NCBI GenBank assembly: GCA_032207245.1
Contig: CM063500.1
Span: forward strand, 60,685,661 to 60,749,660
Reading direction: 5' to 3'
DNA: 64,000 nt
From: Pardosa pseudoannulata
Lineage: Eukaryota > Arthropoda > Arachnida > Araneae > Lycosidae
The notes under the pieces are model-generated. The model searched no databases. It saw only the letters and a program-made list of their open reading frames with translations, and had not been told where the DNA came from. The translations under genes and the position numbers were made by a program. Numbering within the stretch: the first letter of the stretch is position 1; each line of letters opens with the position of its first letter. Below are positions 49,640 through 57,529 of this stretch, in pieces.

Positions 49640-49802
49640 AAGGTGAAAGATTATACTCATTTATGAAATTTAAAATTTTGATTTTTACAAGCTTTTAATT
49701 ATAATCTGTTTATTTCAGATTTCTGTGTGTAACAACATTGTAGCCTGTGCAAATGTTGACGATTCTATTAGTGTATGGGTTCCTCAGGATATATTTGACT
49801 AA
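30758..49802 (+). CDS. FBXW9: FBXW9, F-box/WD-repeat protein, eight coding exons
   Basis: Complete gene of 413 codons plus stop, from exons 30758-30992, 34273-34415, 37251-37400, 37490-37608, 40025-40265, 44196-44309, 46525-46680 and 49719-49802, all in frame with GT/AG borders. An acidic N-terminus is followed by an F-box (about residues 21-71: LDVLPPEIILHICSYL...), a linker with WKAACIAREEQHRMW, and seven WD repeats, for example GGRDGFIKLWNLD (134-146), TGGFDCNIKCWDVND, ATGCYGRVVAVFDLR, SGSEDKSIVIYDK, IGDVSNSLHVIDP, CSTDKTIRILEPN and ANVDDSISVWVPQ, enough for a closed propeller. F-box proteins bind SKP1 and bring substrates to an SCF ubiquitin ligase; the substrate of FBXW9 is not evident from sequence. 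Somewhat shorter than the human protein (about 458 residues), mainly at the N-terminus. The ATG lies just after an intron in the 5' UTR; an upstream coding extension is possible. Confidence 0.95.
31157..31709 (+). mobile_element. CAGATATGCCAAC-family element, copy 2
   Basis: Starts CAGATATGCCAACTACTCTG and ends GTTGGCATATCTG, flanked by the direct repeat TATATT on each side. It contains a run of about 31 A residues (31367-31397). It is the reverse complement of the copy at 21.6-22.0 kb and lies in FBXW9 intron 1. Confidence 0.78.
32403..33337 (-). mobile_element. hAT-like family A, copy 3
   Basis: Left end AGGGTTCCCACGGTCC and right end AGCAGGAACTCTG match the other family A copies in reverse orientation. 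The fixed internal site ATAGTCAGCTAGTATAC is followed by a long compound microsatellite. It lies in FBXW9 intron 1. Confidence 0.78.
32846..33005. repeat. compound (CA)n(TA)n(CTAT)n microsatellite
   Basis: CA repeats pass into TA and then twice into a block of ATCT repeats followed by TA; the TA-GTATATCTATC block is itself duplicated. It sits inside the family A element. Confidence 0.95.
34273..34415 (+). CDS. FBXW9: FBXW9 exon 2
   Basis: Completes Pro79 and codes residues 80-126, including ENLDWKAACIAREEQHRMWS and the start of WD repeat 1 (YHLFGAHFGSVNVVQLIE). Acceptor TTTCTAG, donor GTGAGT. Confidence 0.94.
34565..34684. repeat. (CA)n(TA)n microsatellite
   Basis: CA then TA repeats, interrupted, with a second TA block at about 34650-34684, shortly after FBXW9 exon 2. 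Confidence 0.9.
34687..35150 (+). repeat. unclassified repeat family, copy A
   Basis: Colinear with 47620-47926 and 49120-49500 (shared AACAGCAAAGTCTGTG, CAGAGTTAGCTTT and GAGATTTTGTGGCTG). Ends next to a TA tract in both copies. No coding sequence or terminal repeats recognised, so the class is unknown. Confidence 0.65.
35154..35208. repeat. (TA)n microsatellite
   Basis: TA tract of about 55 bp at the end of the unclassified repeat. Confidence 0.95.
35209..36250 (+). other. FBXW9 intron 2, middle part
   Basis: About 1 kb with no recognised element. The first 300 bp is GC-richer than the rest and may be an old repeat. Confidence 0.4.
36252..36540 (-). pseudogene. non-LTR retrotransposon C-terminal fragment
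   Basis: Minus-strand open frame reads LTWACDGKRKKGCHKLTWKQ and HQLRWPNWTTAKDAVFNRM. This resembles the C-terminal tail shared by RTE-type reverse transcriptases and proteins often annotated craniofacial development protein 2-like (DGKRKRGRPKTTWRR pattern). Only the tail remains. It lies in FBXW9 intron 2. Confidence 0.65.
36745..37019 (+). mobile_element. tRNA-derived SINE, family 2
   Basis: A 275-bp element with a perfect 13-bp target duplication ATTATAGATTTTA (36732-36744, 37020-37032). The head TGGGGTAGCGCTTCACACTC and B box GGTTTGATCCCC are tRNA-like. It ends in a short T-rich tail. It lies in FBXW9 intron 2, about 230 bp before exon 3. Confidence 0.9.
37251..37400 (+). CDS. FBXW9: FBXW9 exon 3
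   Basis: Codes residues 127-176: NGKMCVSGGRDGFIKLWNLD completes WD repeat 1, followed by a linker to PSCLINSSHHAN. Acceptor AATTTTAG, donor GTAAGT. Confidence 0.96.
37490..37608 (+). CDS. FBXW9: FBXW9 exon 4
   Basis: Codes residues 177-215 plus two bases: AWLWDITYDSDNKHVYTGGF and DCNIKCWDVNDPVESLKTY, WD repeat 2. The preceding intron is only 89 bp. Donor GTTGGT is a weaker match. Confidence 0.95.
38731..38950 (+). mobile_element. tRNA-derived SINE, family 3
   Basis: Head GCTGCAGTAGCTCAGTTGGC holds a strong A box (TAGCTCAGTTGG) and GGTTGCAGGTTCAGAAC is a diverged B box. The tRNA-unrelated body has AGTAACTGGGGCATGTAAAG. The 3' boundary and target duplication are unclear. It lies in FBXW9 intron 4. 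Confidence 0.7.
39075..39557 (+). mobile_element. hAT-like family B, copy 1 (right-truncated)
   Basis: Shares GGAAAGTCATGGAAAATCAT and following sequence with the element at 57.5-58.3 kb. It stops at TATGTGAGTTTA, where a pogo-like piece begins. It lies in FBXW9 intron 4. Confidence 0.7.
39561..39945 (+). mobile_element. pogo/Tigger-like MITE, right half
   Basis: Colinear with 5021-5412 from AAACACCACTGG to the terminal GGTTTTACTG-TA. The left half is missing at the junction with family B. It ends 79 bp before FBXW9 exon 5. Confidence 0.8.
40025..40265 (+). CDS. FBXW9: FBXW9 exon 5
   Basis: Completes Ser216 and codes residues 217-296. Contains WD repeats 3 and 4: ATGCYGRVVAVFDLRAEGQ and PVLCIASDDKYIISGSEDKS. 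Acceptor TATTTCAG, donor GTAAGT. Confidence 0.97.
40738..40920 (-). mobile_element. tRNA-derived SINE, family 1, copy 2
   Basis: Same family as the copy at 9.0 kb, minus strand: B box GGTTCGAATCCC, CCAAA tail, flanked by GGGAGTTAG (40729-40737, 40921-40929). It lies in FBXW9 intron 5. Confidence 0.9.
40930..42055 (+). other. FBXW9 intron 5, unannotated part
   Basis: No gene. A lone hAT-like end, CAGTGCTTCTCAACTGCC, lies at about 41454 without a recognised partner. Confidence 0.4.
42059..42960 (-). mobile_element. pogo/Tigger (jerky-like) element, degenerate
   Basis: Left end TA-CAGTGGACTCTGCTTAATG with TTGGGACATTGTGATTTTG; the right arm GGACCAAGTGATTTTGATAA is its inverted counterpart. Minus-strand pieces NDLTLKQKIKILMS (start of a CENP-B-type helix-turn-helix) and PPIRAEMRNALKVLKRRVQ (C-terminal tail pattern) flank a missing DDE core. 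It lies in FBXW9 intron 5. The right boundary is approximate. Confidence 0.72.
43096..43160. repeat. (TA)n(TG)n microsatellite
   Basis: TA/TG tract abutting the left end of a mariner element. Confidence 0.9.
43161..43861 (+). mobile_element. mariner element, internally deleted
   Basis: Ends CGAGGTGCATCCAGAAAGAA and (reverse complement) AGAGGCTCATGCAGAAAGTA are inverted repeats next to TA. The plus strand encodes NDEFLDRIATCNETWILHLT and KQQSMHWRHSGSS, the region of the first mariner catalytic Asp (here Asn), and ends YDKCLNSGGGYVEK before a stop. The N-terminus and a central part are lost. This is a different subfamily from the mariner at 16.1-16.8 kb. Confidence 0.93.
43862..43940. repeat. 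(TA)n(TG)n microsatellite
   Basis: TA then TG repeats immediately right of the mariner, so the element sits inside a TA tract. Confidence 0.93.
44196..44309 (+). CDS. FBXW9: FBXW9 exon 6
   Basis: Codes residues 297-334: LESFPLSMSYAEGQLIIGDV then SNSLHVIDPRHGEFNVLH, WD repeat 5. Acceptor CTTTTAG, donor GTAAGT. A decayed copy of this exon lies about 570 bp downstream. Confidence 0.96.
44786..44950 (+). pseudogene. decayed duplicate of FBXW9 exon 6 and its donor side
   Basis: Colinear with 44220-44404: CATATGCTGAAGGTCAACTT, TGCATGTTATTGATC, ATGGAGAATT, then intronic CTAAACTCAT, TTTCATGACCT and TTTTCTCCT. Several small deletions are present; the original frame reaches a stop right after SYAEGQLNEM and the donor GT is preserved only as CATGTAAAT. 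It cannot substitute for exon 6. Confidence 0.85.
44951..45968 (+). other. FBXW9 intron 6, unannotated part
   Basis: No identified element. The 45,540-45,900 part is GC-richer, with a 48-codon minus-strand frame of unknown origin (MTDKRKNTKITLPEQMC...), which I do not call a gene. Confidence 0.35.
45969..46343 (+). other. unrecognised 124-codon open frame in FBXW9 intron 6
   Basis: The ATG lies in a TA tract and the first 14 residues are repeat-encoded. After that comes an ordinary-looking composition (VDGSVLKDNSVSVCPYAHQ, NKSINIDDPDVQYYLENLT, KAHLKEWVSGKIIKEHELL). I do not recognise the family. It could be a remnant of a transposon or retrocopy, or chance. No promoter or splice context was found. 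Confidence 0.3.
46525..46680 (+). CDS. FBXW9: FBXW9 exon 7
   Basis: Codes residues 335-386: TFPSGHSKKVTGVQHSLGSI, ITCSTDKTIRILEPNVDPEA and IAVIESTHEVSR, WD repeat 6 and the start of 7. Acceptor ATTATAG, donor GTAAGT. Confidence 0.96.
46892..47230. repeat. 180-bp tandem duplication
   Basis: CTTCAAAGACAGGGCAAAA begins at about 46892 and again at about 47072; the next 140 bp are nearly identical (GAATGGGTGAAGATAAC, AAGCCTTTCCCATCATTTC). It lies in FBXW9 intron 7. Confidence 0.88.
47620..47926 (+). repeat. unclassified repeat family, copy B left part
   Basis: Matches the repeat at 34.7-35.1 kb (CTAACAGCAAAGTCTGTG). It is interrupted by the family A element and resumes at 49,120. Confidence 0.6.
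47927..49119 (-). mobile_element. hAT-like family A, copy 4
   Basis: Left end GGCTCCCATGGTCC, right end GAGTGGGAACCCTGG, longest copy (about 1.19 kb). The internal site AATCAGCTAGTATATAC is followed by a TA tract. It splits the unclassified repeat; flanks AGAAAGTA and GGAAAGGA are a possible decayed 8-bp duplication. Confidence 0.78.
48676..48745. repeat. (TACA)n(TA)n microsatellite
   Basis: TACA repeats then TA, beginning at the fixed internal site of the family A element. Confidence 0.93.
49041..49474. repeat. 217-bp tandem duplication
   Basis: ATACTTATAAAAAGTT at 49041 and 49258 starts two almost identical units, each joining the right end of the family A element to the resumed unclassified repeat. 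The duplication therefore postdates the hAT insertion. Confidence 0.92.
49563..49635. repeat. (TA)n microsatellite
   Basis: TA tract of about 73 bp, ending about 85 bp before the last FBXW9 exon. Confidence 0.95.
49719..49802 (+). CDS. FBXW9: FBXW9 exon 8 (stop codon)
   Basis: Codes residues 387-413: ISVCNNIVACANVDDSISVW then VPQDIFD and TAA (49800-49802), closing WD repeat 7. Acceptor TTTCAG. Confidence 0.96.
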   Translation: MSVCNNIVACANVDDSISVWVPQDIFD

Positions 49803-50182
49803 ATCTCCTGCACTTTTTATTCTGTGATCCTTTCATAATTTGAAAGCATTGGTATTTATTTAACATTTAATAGTTTACTTCTATTTTCAAATATATTGAT
49901 ATATCCCTTGTGAAAAAGTTTAACTATTTTTGAACTCAATTTTGTGCAACTTAAATGTTCCATTTGCATATTTGCTAAAGCTGTATTTTGCTTTTTATTA
50001 AAACTGAAATTTATTAAAGCTATTTATTATCATAATGACATTTTATTATTGTTTTGGAGTATTAGATAAGTTTATTATTGTTTTATATTAAAAAGTGAAA
50101 TGGGGATTTTATTTTATTGTGAAATGAACTTTAAAGTTGTTTTTTGTGTTGTTATAGTATTTGTTTATTACCTCATAAAGTA
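49803..50182 (+). other. FBXW9 3' UTR and flank
   Basis: AT-rich sequence after the stop. ATTAAA variants near 49998 and 50013 are possible polyadenylation signals. A TIR element starts at 50183, so the transcript end is probably before it. Confidence 0.55.
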
Positions 50183-51510
50183 CTATATTTTTTGGACTTT
50201 AAGACACACTTTTTTAACAGTATTGGCAAATGATTACCAAAAGTTTGTACATAACTTTTGGTAATAAATTTGTTTTGTTCTCTACTCTCATCCTTTATGA
50301 CCAATCAAAGGTTGCAAAAAACAAAAAAACAACCCTTGTATTTTATTATTTCTAATTATATTTTGATAATTAGTACTAAACAGTTTTTAATATTATTGAT
50401 TGGTTTAGTAAACATATTACATATTTATTTATTAAATAAAATACACATGTTGATGTTAAAAAAAGATCAATGTAGCTTTTACTTGTTAAGTTTTAATACA
50501 ATGATCAAACAATTTGTTTAAATAAATTTTATTTTTTAATCTTTATTTGAGCAAAAAGTAAATCAATTCTCAATATTTTAACGTATTAGGATGGTAAAAA
50601 ACTTTCAAGATAACCACATTTCGAGATATTTAAAAGACACATTTTGTATTCTATTCCAGAGGGTTTAATAATTATGACAAATGCAGGCCTCATTATGATT
50701 AAATAGTAAAGCAAATGCTTTTATTTTCATTCTAATAAATGCATAAATTAGTCATTTAAAATAATAATAAGACAAAAATAATAAAACTTTTAAATCATAA
50801 TATGAATAAAATCAGTTTATTACCACACTTTATTTAGGATTTATGTACCAAATAATTTTATATAGTTATTTGCTTTTCGGAAATCATATTATACTTTTGA
50901 ATGCAATGCTTAATTTTATAGATGGAGTTATAGTATCTATTGGTAGATTTACAGGGAAAATTAATCAGGGTTAAATTTACAGTAGTTGTTTACTTGTAAA
51001 TTTTGAGTACAAAGAAGGGTAATGTATTGAGCAGACTATGGGGGAAATTATTTAACAAAAGTCCCTCTAAAGCATCAGTGCAAAGTGAAAATAGGAAAAA
51101 TATTTCTATTGAATTACAAAGGATGTAAATTTGTTACTTTGTAAAAACTTTGACGAAATACAGAAATTCAAGATGACATAAGTTGAAATTTTGGAGTCAA
51201 TTGTATTAAAACTGAAAATTCAATTTATTTTTTTTATCTATATAAGTGTTTCTTTAAATTATGTAAGAATTTAAAAAAAATTTTTCATTCTTAATAAAAC
51301 AGTCATTTTTAAAGATCAACCCATAAATTGATTAGTTAGGGTGCTGGCCTTCGATACCAGAGTTTGTGGGTTTGAATCAGCCGTTTAAAATTGGCTTTAA
51401 GCTGTAGGTCCCGGTCTCATTAGCCCTAATGTTGCAAAAAATTGACTGTAGCCCTCCAAACCAAACAAATCCATAAATTTGAAGTGTGTCTTATAGTCTG
51501 AAAAGAATGG
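50183..51510. mobile_element. TA-flanked TIR element (AAGACACAC ends)
   Basis: Left end TA-CTATATTTTTTGGACTTT with AAGACACACTT; right end (reverse complement) CCATTCTTTTCAGACTAT with AAGACACACTT, then TA. About 1.33 kb with no readable transposase. The ends resemble the GGACTATAAGACGCAC class of Tc1/pogo-related elements. A SINE is nested near the right end. Confidence 0.75.
51331..51470 (+). mobile_element. tRNA-derived SINE, family 1, copy 3
   Basis: Truncated by about 20 bp at the 5' end. Diverged B box GGTTTGAATC, shared core TAGGTCCCGGTCTCATTAGC and CCAAA tail. Target duplication CCATAAATTG / CCATAAATTTG. Nested in the TIR element. Confidence 0.88.
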
Positions 51511-51512
51511 TA

Positions 51513-52216
51513 GTTTCGAATACCTCTTCACCTGTAACAATTTTTAATGTTCCTGCTACGAATTTGAAATTTATTATGTTTTTCATTCTTATTTTAAATA
51601 TTAAATTAGTGCCTGAGAAAAATGATGTATTTCCTTCCAGCAGATTTATAAATTTCTTCTTTGTAAATATACTATTGTAAATTGTATTCCATTCTCAACG
51701 TATTCCACTTAAAATCAAAAATAACTGTATTTTTGCAAGAATTCTTTTATAATTATCAATGTAAAGTTGTATAAATGTCAAGAGTTTAAAACTTTTTGTC
51801 AATTTTTGAGTCTATTCTATAAATTCCCGGTGAGATTTTATTGCAGTAATTTTTATTCATTTCACAAGTGTTCCTCTTTTATGTCATTTTATTTATCATA
51901 GATATGCATTTACCATCTGTTTTACCTTTCTACTTCAATGTTAAAAATTGAGCTAAAATGTGAAAAATTATTTTATTTATTAAATTTATATGAATTTGTT
52001 AATATAACATTTGGAATTGATATTTATTGTTAAGTTTCTTAATAATTGGAAGGTCTGTGTTTTATTCTGTATCTTTATAAAAATTTGATATTTTATGATA
52101 TAGCAACTGCAGGAATTAATTTCTTTTGATATTTAAATCAACTTACATATCTGGATAAATAGTGGTTGCAGATAGCTCAACAATGGGTCCAAAAATGTTA
52201 TGATCCCAAAAGAAAC
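51513..52216. other. gene-free stretch
   Basis: AT-rich DNA, no feature recognised. Confidence 0.5.
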
Positions 52217-52218
52217 TA

Positions 52219-53120
52219 CCATAATTTCACACAAATAGTCTGCAGGTGCAATTTTTTATTTAAAAAATTTCATAAATATCAGATAGTCCACGTCACTAGA
52301 TAATCTGCAGACTATATGGGCAAAAATATGTATTTTGGTATGACAATATTAAATCATTTTAAGAATAAAAACCTAAGTACAGTAGAGTGCCGAAAAGTCT
52401 GAACCAGACTCAATTAATTCCACCTTAAATTTTGAAATAATTTTTTCTGCCATAGCTTCGAAGACAAATTTTAATGGAAGAAACAGAGCGCCCTGCATTT
52501 CTTTGTTCGAGAACTCAGCTATGTAAATTGTCTTCTGATGCAGGCCATTGTATTTTTCCACAACTGGATTGCTTTCTTCTCATATTTTTAATGTTTCCTT
52601 TTGCTTTTGCCAATTTATTACTGTTTTCTTGTCAACCTCAATGTCGACCTTCTGAATTACTTTCAGCTTGAAATCAGCAGCAAAACTATGGCGATGTTTT
52701 AAAGACATAATGAATGACCAATATTACCTCAAATCAAAACTTTGGAAACAAGACACTCTGTTACGAATGATCCTCGTGGTGAAATAACCGTCGACCCTCA
52801 GACTTCGATCTTGAACCCATCCACTTGGTGTCGTCGATCGGAGCTGAATATAGTGACTATCGATATTCCCGTACTCCAGGACACAATTTAAAATTGCGCT
52901 ACTTGCTACTATTAATCATTCTGCCTTATGGGTTGTATTTCTTTCATAGTTTATTACCAATCTGATATGATGTTTTCTTGACGTCTTGTGAGTCGGGATT
53001 TTGTTTACATTTGATCATCGGCCATTCGTGACATGCTCTTTTTCCCCCTTCTTCTGATTTTGATGATTTGAGCATTGAAAACCAGCAGATAGTCTGCAGA
53101 CTATACGTGCAAAATTACGG
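52219..53120 (-). mobile_element. pogo-like transposon, degenerate
   Basis: Left end TA-CCATAATTTCACACAAAT, right end (reverse complement) TA-CCGTAATTTTGCACGTAT, both followed by AGTCTGCAG. On the minus strand an ATG at 52708 opens RHSFAADFKLKVIQKV and KTVINWQKQKETLKI, the N-terminal pogo/Tigger DNA-binding helix-turn-helix, then a stop. Further frame pieces follow (MQGALFLPLKFVF). The catalytic domain is absent. Confidence 0.87.
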
Positions 53121-53445
53121 TAAATGGATTAAATAAGCTGGTTCATATAAAATTTTGCAAAAATACTTACTAGACTGTTATGAAAGGAGGAGAAGATGCA
53201 AAGCATGTCTTACTCCAATTGCTTTGGTAGCAATTCTCCCTGGCTATTGGGCAAAAACATGGGGGTCTTCTCCCCACATTGGGTTTGAGGAATGTCCTCT
53301 ATAGATTCTCAAGGGGGATTTAACAGCAATTTATTTCAAAATTAAAATCATGATTAGAAAATATTTGCACCAGGGTGCATACCACAATGAACAATTTTTG
53401 TTCAGTGGGGAGAAGATATGGGGCAATACAACATAATAAAAATTC
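53121..53445. other. gene-free stretch, possible LTR-retrotransposon flank
   Basis: GGGGTCTTCTCCCCACATT (about 53264) and GTGGGGAGAAGATATGGGG (about 53408) are inverted relative to each other. No LTR pair was identified. Confidence 0.3.
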
Positions 53446-53449
53446 CATT

Positions 53450-53665
53450 TCTTGCAGCTCTGACTTTCTCTACTGTACCAGTCCTACTCAATACACACCA
53501 ATCATAGAGCAGTATCTTATCAACCTGGTGATCTAGTATGGATCTCTATGCCTAAAGATTTCCGTAAAGCTCCTGAAACATTACTTTTGGCCCATATAAG
53601 GTCTTCAAACAACTATCTTATGTAACATACAAAGTCAAAGATTTTGACCCTATGTTGAAGTAGAG
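53450..53665 (+). pseudogene. Ty3/gypsy integrase C-terminal scrap
   Basis: The plus strand reads YQPGDLVWISMPKDFRKAPE in one frame and, after a shift, GPYKVFKQLSYVTYKVKDFD. This is the order of the integrase C-terminal motif in Ty3/gypsy polyproteins (GDLVW... GPY.V...L....Y.V). Only this end remains. Confidence 0.72.
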
Positions 53666-53792
53666 AATAACTAATACATGACCTTGAATTATTCTTATCA
53701 ACATAACCCATTAGACCAGTTTGCTCAAATTTTAGAAAACAATACTTCCACAAAAACAAAGTTGCAGCTTTGAACTTTTTAATGATAGGTCC

Positions 53793-54419
53793 CAAGGCCG
53801 TAAGCAGGGGGGGTGGATTTAAGGGACCGGTCCCTTTTTGAAATTCTAAAAGACTATTTTGAGGGGGAAATGGACCATGTGTGTGGGTGTGTTATCTACC
53901 TAGCTGTGCGTACACAACAGTGTGTTTAGTGACGTTTTTAAACAGTAGGTGCAAATTGTATTTGACGAGTAAGAGCAAATGGACTAGCACTCTTAGCAAC
54001 TCATCACAGTCAGAAGAAATTACGAACATTTGTTGCAAATCTTCCAGGCAAGCATATTTTGTAATATACAGGTAAAAATATTTGAACACATTCATTTTCT
54101 TTCAAAATTATTCTTTTGCTTTGATTATGATTCTGTTTTAAAAATTAGAATTTAATACCATATATAGTTTATATCTTTTCAATGTTAATTTTACTATTAA
54201 ATTCAATGGGCAGTTACTTCATTACTCATTCTAAGCTTTATATTTGCTCATTATATCAGTTTTTCAATTATTTTGATATTTTAAAACCACATTGTATTAT
54301 GATACTTATTAGGGGTATATGTACATAAGAAAACCTGTAGTTTTATTAAGATACTATTCACAAGAAACAATGTATTTCTACTTGGTCCCCTCTGAATATA
54401 ATTTCTGGCCACAGCCCTG
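53793..54419. mobile_element. hAT MITE (CAAGGCCGTAAGC ends)
   Basis: Ends CAAGGCCGTAAGCAGG and CTGGCCACAGCCCTG, flanks ATAGGTCC / ATAGGTGC (8 bp, one mismatch). About 627 bp, noncoding. The ends belong to the same type as the element at 60.4-61.0 kb. Confidence 0.8.
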
Positions 54420-54427
54420 ATAGGTGC

Positions 54428-55513
54428 AGAAACACAAATCCTGGAGTGATGAATTTAGGACCAAATGAATTAAATAATTAATGTGAAAATGGTAGATTGA
54501 TGTTATATTGTATTTATTGTATTATATCCTACAAATGAAAAAAAAAAGTTTGTCAGCTGAAATGTCAAAAATTCATGGTTTTGCCAAATGCTGTTTATTT
54601 TTCACTACAGCAGCTACAATTGGTTATTTTTCTATAAATAGCTTAAAGAAAAGTTTATAACTCATTTATTTTATATGATTATCAAGGTTAAGATTTTAAA
54701 TTCATGCAGAAAATATTTTTAAAATCTTGAAATAATTCAACCCATCTCTTGTAACTAATGTAATACTTAGCAACAATTCTTATTAATGAAAATTTCAAAG
54801 GTATTAATTACATGCTTAAATATGTATTTATTTTTTAATACTTTGAAGAAAGTTTTACTGAGTCATTGGATGTGCTAATAGATTGTTAGTCCTTTTAGTT
54901 CATTATTGGCTCAGTTTTTTTAAAAATGCATTTTTAATTTCTTTATTTTGTGGGGTTTTATATGTATAATTTTATCATGGCATACTATTTTTTGTATAAA
55001 AATTAAAATTAGTGTTGGTAAATTGTTTTTAGTAAGTCCCATAGGATTGGTGCTATTAAAATAAATTCATGAAAATTTTCTATTTGTTAACTTCCTGACT
55101 GTATAGCTAGAAAAAAAAGAATATTTTTGATTTAGAAATTTTTATATTTTGACTCTCCTGCATCTATGAAAATTGCTTACATGTATGAGTTACTGTATTT
55201 TTAATTTTTTTTTTTTTAATTGAAGAATTCAAGTGTAAGCAGCTATCTTGTTCCATGCCATCTATGTTATTTTTGCATACTACTGTCGCACATTAAGTTT
55301 TATATGGAATAATTTCACTGCACTATATTAATGTTTTGAAATTGAATTCTGGCATGACAAAATTTTTTAGAGTTATTTTTAAAATTAGTTATGGTATGAT
55401 CAAAAGTATTTGTAACTTAAAAGTGATTATTCATTTCCTTTTCAATCATATCATATATATGTTAACAACTGCTTGTAAATCAATGCATTTTCATTTTGAG
55501 CAAGGAAGATATG
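54428..55513. other. gene-free stretch
   Basis: AT-rich DNA without recognised features. Confidence 0.5.
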
Positions 55514-55562
55514 TGGTAGATCAGTGGTCTTTAAACTTTGTCAACTCACAGTACCCTTGAAA

Positions 55563-57313
55563 CAGTGATTTTCAACCAGTGTGCTGCAGCACACTAATGT
55601 ACCATAGCAGTTTTAGGAAATAACTAGCAAGCTTGCCCGTGCTTCGCTACGATGAACTTAATGTATTACTTTTAAACAAAGATCTTTTTTTTCGTGCATA
55701 ACTCTCTAAATTCGTCACAGTACAGTTCGAATCATTGACATATTTATATATTTCTATTATAAGCGTATTATAACAATATTCAGTTTTTGTACAACTGTAT
55801 TACTACTGTACGTTGAGTAGCAACGTTAATAGATCTTGACATATTAGGTGGTAGAATAGGAAGCAGAGATTTTGACAACAACAGTGCTAATTTTGTTGGT
55901 AGTAATAAATGTTGCCCAAAATAAAGAAAATTTATTTGTATGAAACAGAAACACACATTCAAATTAACAACCATATGAATATAAAGATAACTATATAAAA
56001 TGATAGGTTTTTTTTTAATTTGCCCTTGAGAGTCCCTGAAATTTGTACTTTTTGTTATTAGAATATTGTTGATAAACATTTCATTGTAACTTAAAAATGA
56101 ACCAAGAATTAAATTTAAAATGAGTTCTTATATAAAATTCTATAATTTGCGTCTCATAGAAATGAAAGTGAATCACTTTATATCTCAACTTCCAGGTCAA
56201 ATCGAATGGATACTCCGCAGATGATGTTTAAATAATATAAAATAAGAAATAAATGAGATAGTGAAAGGAATGATGTCATAATGATAGAAAAGTATCATTT
56301 TCACCTATGTATTATGTAATAAATTAAAAATTTTAATCTTCTGCTTTTAACCGAGGAAAACTGTGTTTAAAACAATTACTTGGGATGACGTCACATTGCT
56401 AGAAATATCGCTTCTTTCACTTAGTTATGCGATAAATTAAAAATTTAATCATTTGCTTTTAACCGGGGAAAATAATGCTTGGAATAGTGACATGAAATGC
56501 TCGAAAAAGGGGGAAGGAATGGATTTCGAACGTTAAAAATTTACAAAAACCTTCCCAGAGATATACCTAAACATTTCCCAAATTTTCACGGCAATTGGAT
56601 GCATGGTTTTTTAGTCTATTGAGTACACACAGACAGACAGACACAAATTCATTTTTATATATATAGATTAAAATCACTTGGTATTGTATCATTAGTGTGA
56701 AATTATCATATGCCTTTAACAGTGTCCACTTCTTTTCCTGTATCATTGTTTCAGGTGTATTACTCAATTTTTTGTCTTTGCCAGTCAGACATATTTTTTT
56801 TCTTACTATGGGTTTTGCTTTCAACTCTGAAAGGTGTTTCTTCTTATGATTATAGTTCTGTTTTTTTTTTTATCTGCGAGCAAGCTATGCTTTTTCCTGC
56901 TCAGTGTTTTATTGGAGACAGGGTTACATGTTGAAGTAAGACTCTTGATTTTTACTTTTCCGATTAAGTGACACTTCGGAAAAATAGCAGTAAAGGAAAA
57001 TTTGAAAAAAATCATTCGTAATGAAAGTTGCAGAAATTTTAGTGGCATAAATAAATGCACTTTAAGGGTTAGTTACATCATGAGGTCTAACTTTCATGTG
57101 TTATAAAGCAGATTACTAGACAATGGCTTAGGTGTATATGATTATTAGTAGCACAATAAAACTTATTACACATTTAATTTCTTACTTTAAAATAACATTT
57201 GTAACTAACTACCCAAGTGGTTTTCTTAAATGTTTCTTAAAATTTGTTTCATATTGTAAATTATTTCAGCTATTTTTAGTGTACCTTCATTTAGAAATGT
57301 TTGAAAAGCACTG
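55563..57313. mobile_element. inner hAT element
   Basis: Left end CAGTGATTTTCAACCAGTG, right end (reverse complement) CAGTGCTTTTCAAACATTTC. The flanks CCTTGAAA / CTTTAGAA match only 5 of 8, so the pairing of ends is tentative. It contains a Helitron. Confidence 0.5.
55624..56667 (-). mobile_element. nonautonomous Helitron
   Basis: Minus strand: starts TCTATATATATAAAAATG after a host A, with CTGTCTGTCTGTGTG close behind; ends CACGGGCAAGCTTGCTAG before T. The TC...CTAG ends inserted between A and T are Helitron hallmarks. No Rep/helicase. The interior is related to the copies at 59.3-60.3 kb, opposite orientation. Confidence 0.82.
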
Positions 57314-57355
57314 CTTTAGAACTACATAATACATATAATTCTTACATATACATAT

Positions 57356-57529
57356 GCTGAATGATGGCCAATTGGTTAGGGTGCTGGCCTTCGATACTAG
57401 AGTTCATGGGTTCGAATCCCACAGTAACATGGATGTTCGTAGCCGTTCAGAATTGGCTTGAAGCTGTAGGTCCCGGTCTCATTAACCCTCATGTTGCAAA
57501 AAGTAGACCATAGCACTCCAAACCAAAGA
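57356..57529 (+). mobile_element. tRNA-derived SINE, family 1, copy 4
   Basis: Head TGCTGAATGATGGCCAATTG, perfect B box GGTTCGAATCCC and core TAGGTCCCGGTCTCATTA, with the tail shortened to CCAAACCAAA where a family B element begins. Confidence 0.88.

Noticed and set aside
53881..54075. 64-codon open frame
   Set aside because: Lies inside a noncoding hAT MITE with clear ends; no transposase motif.
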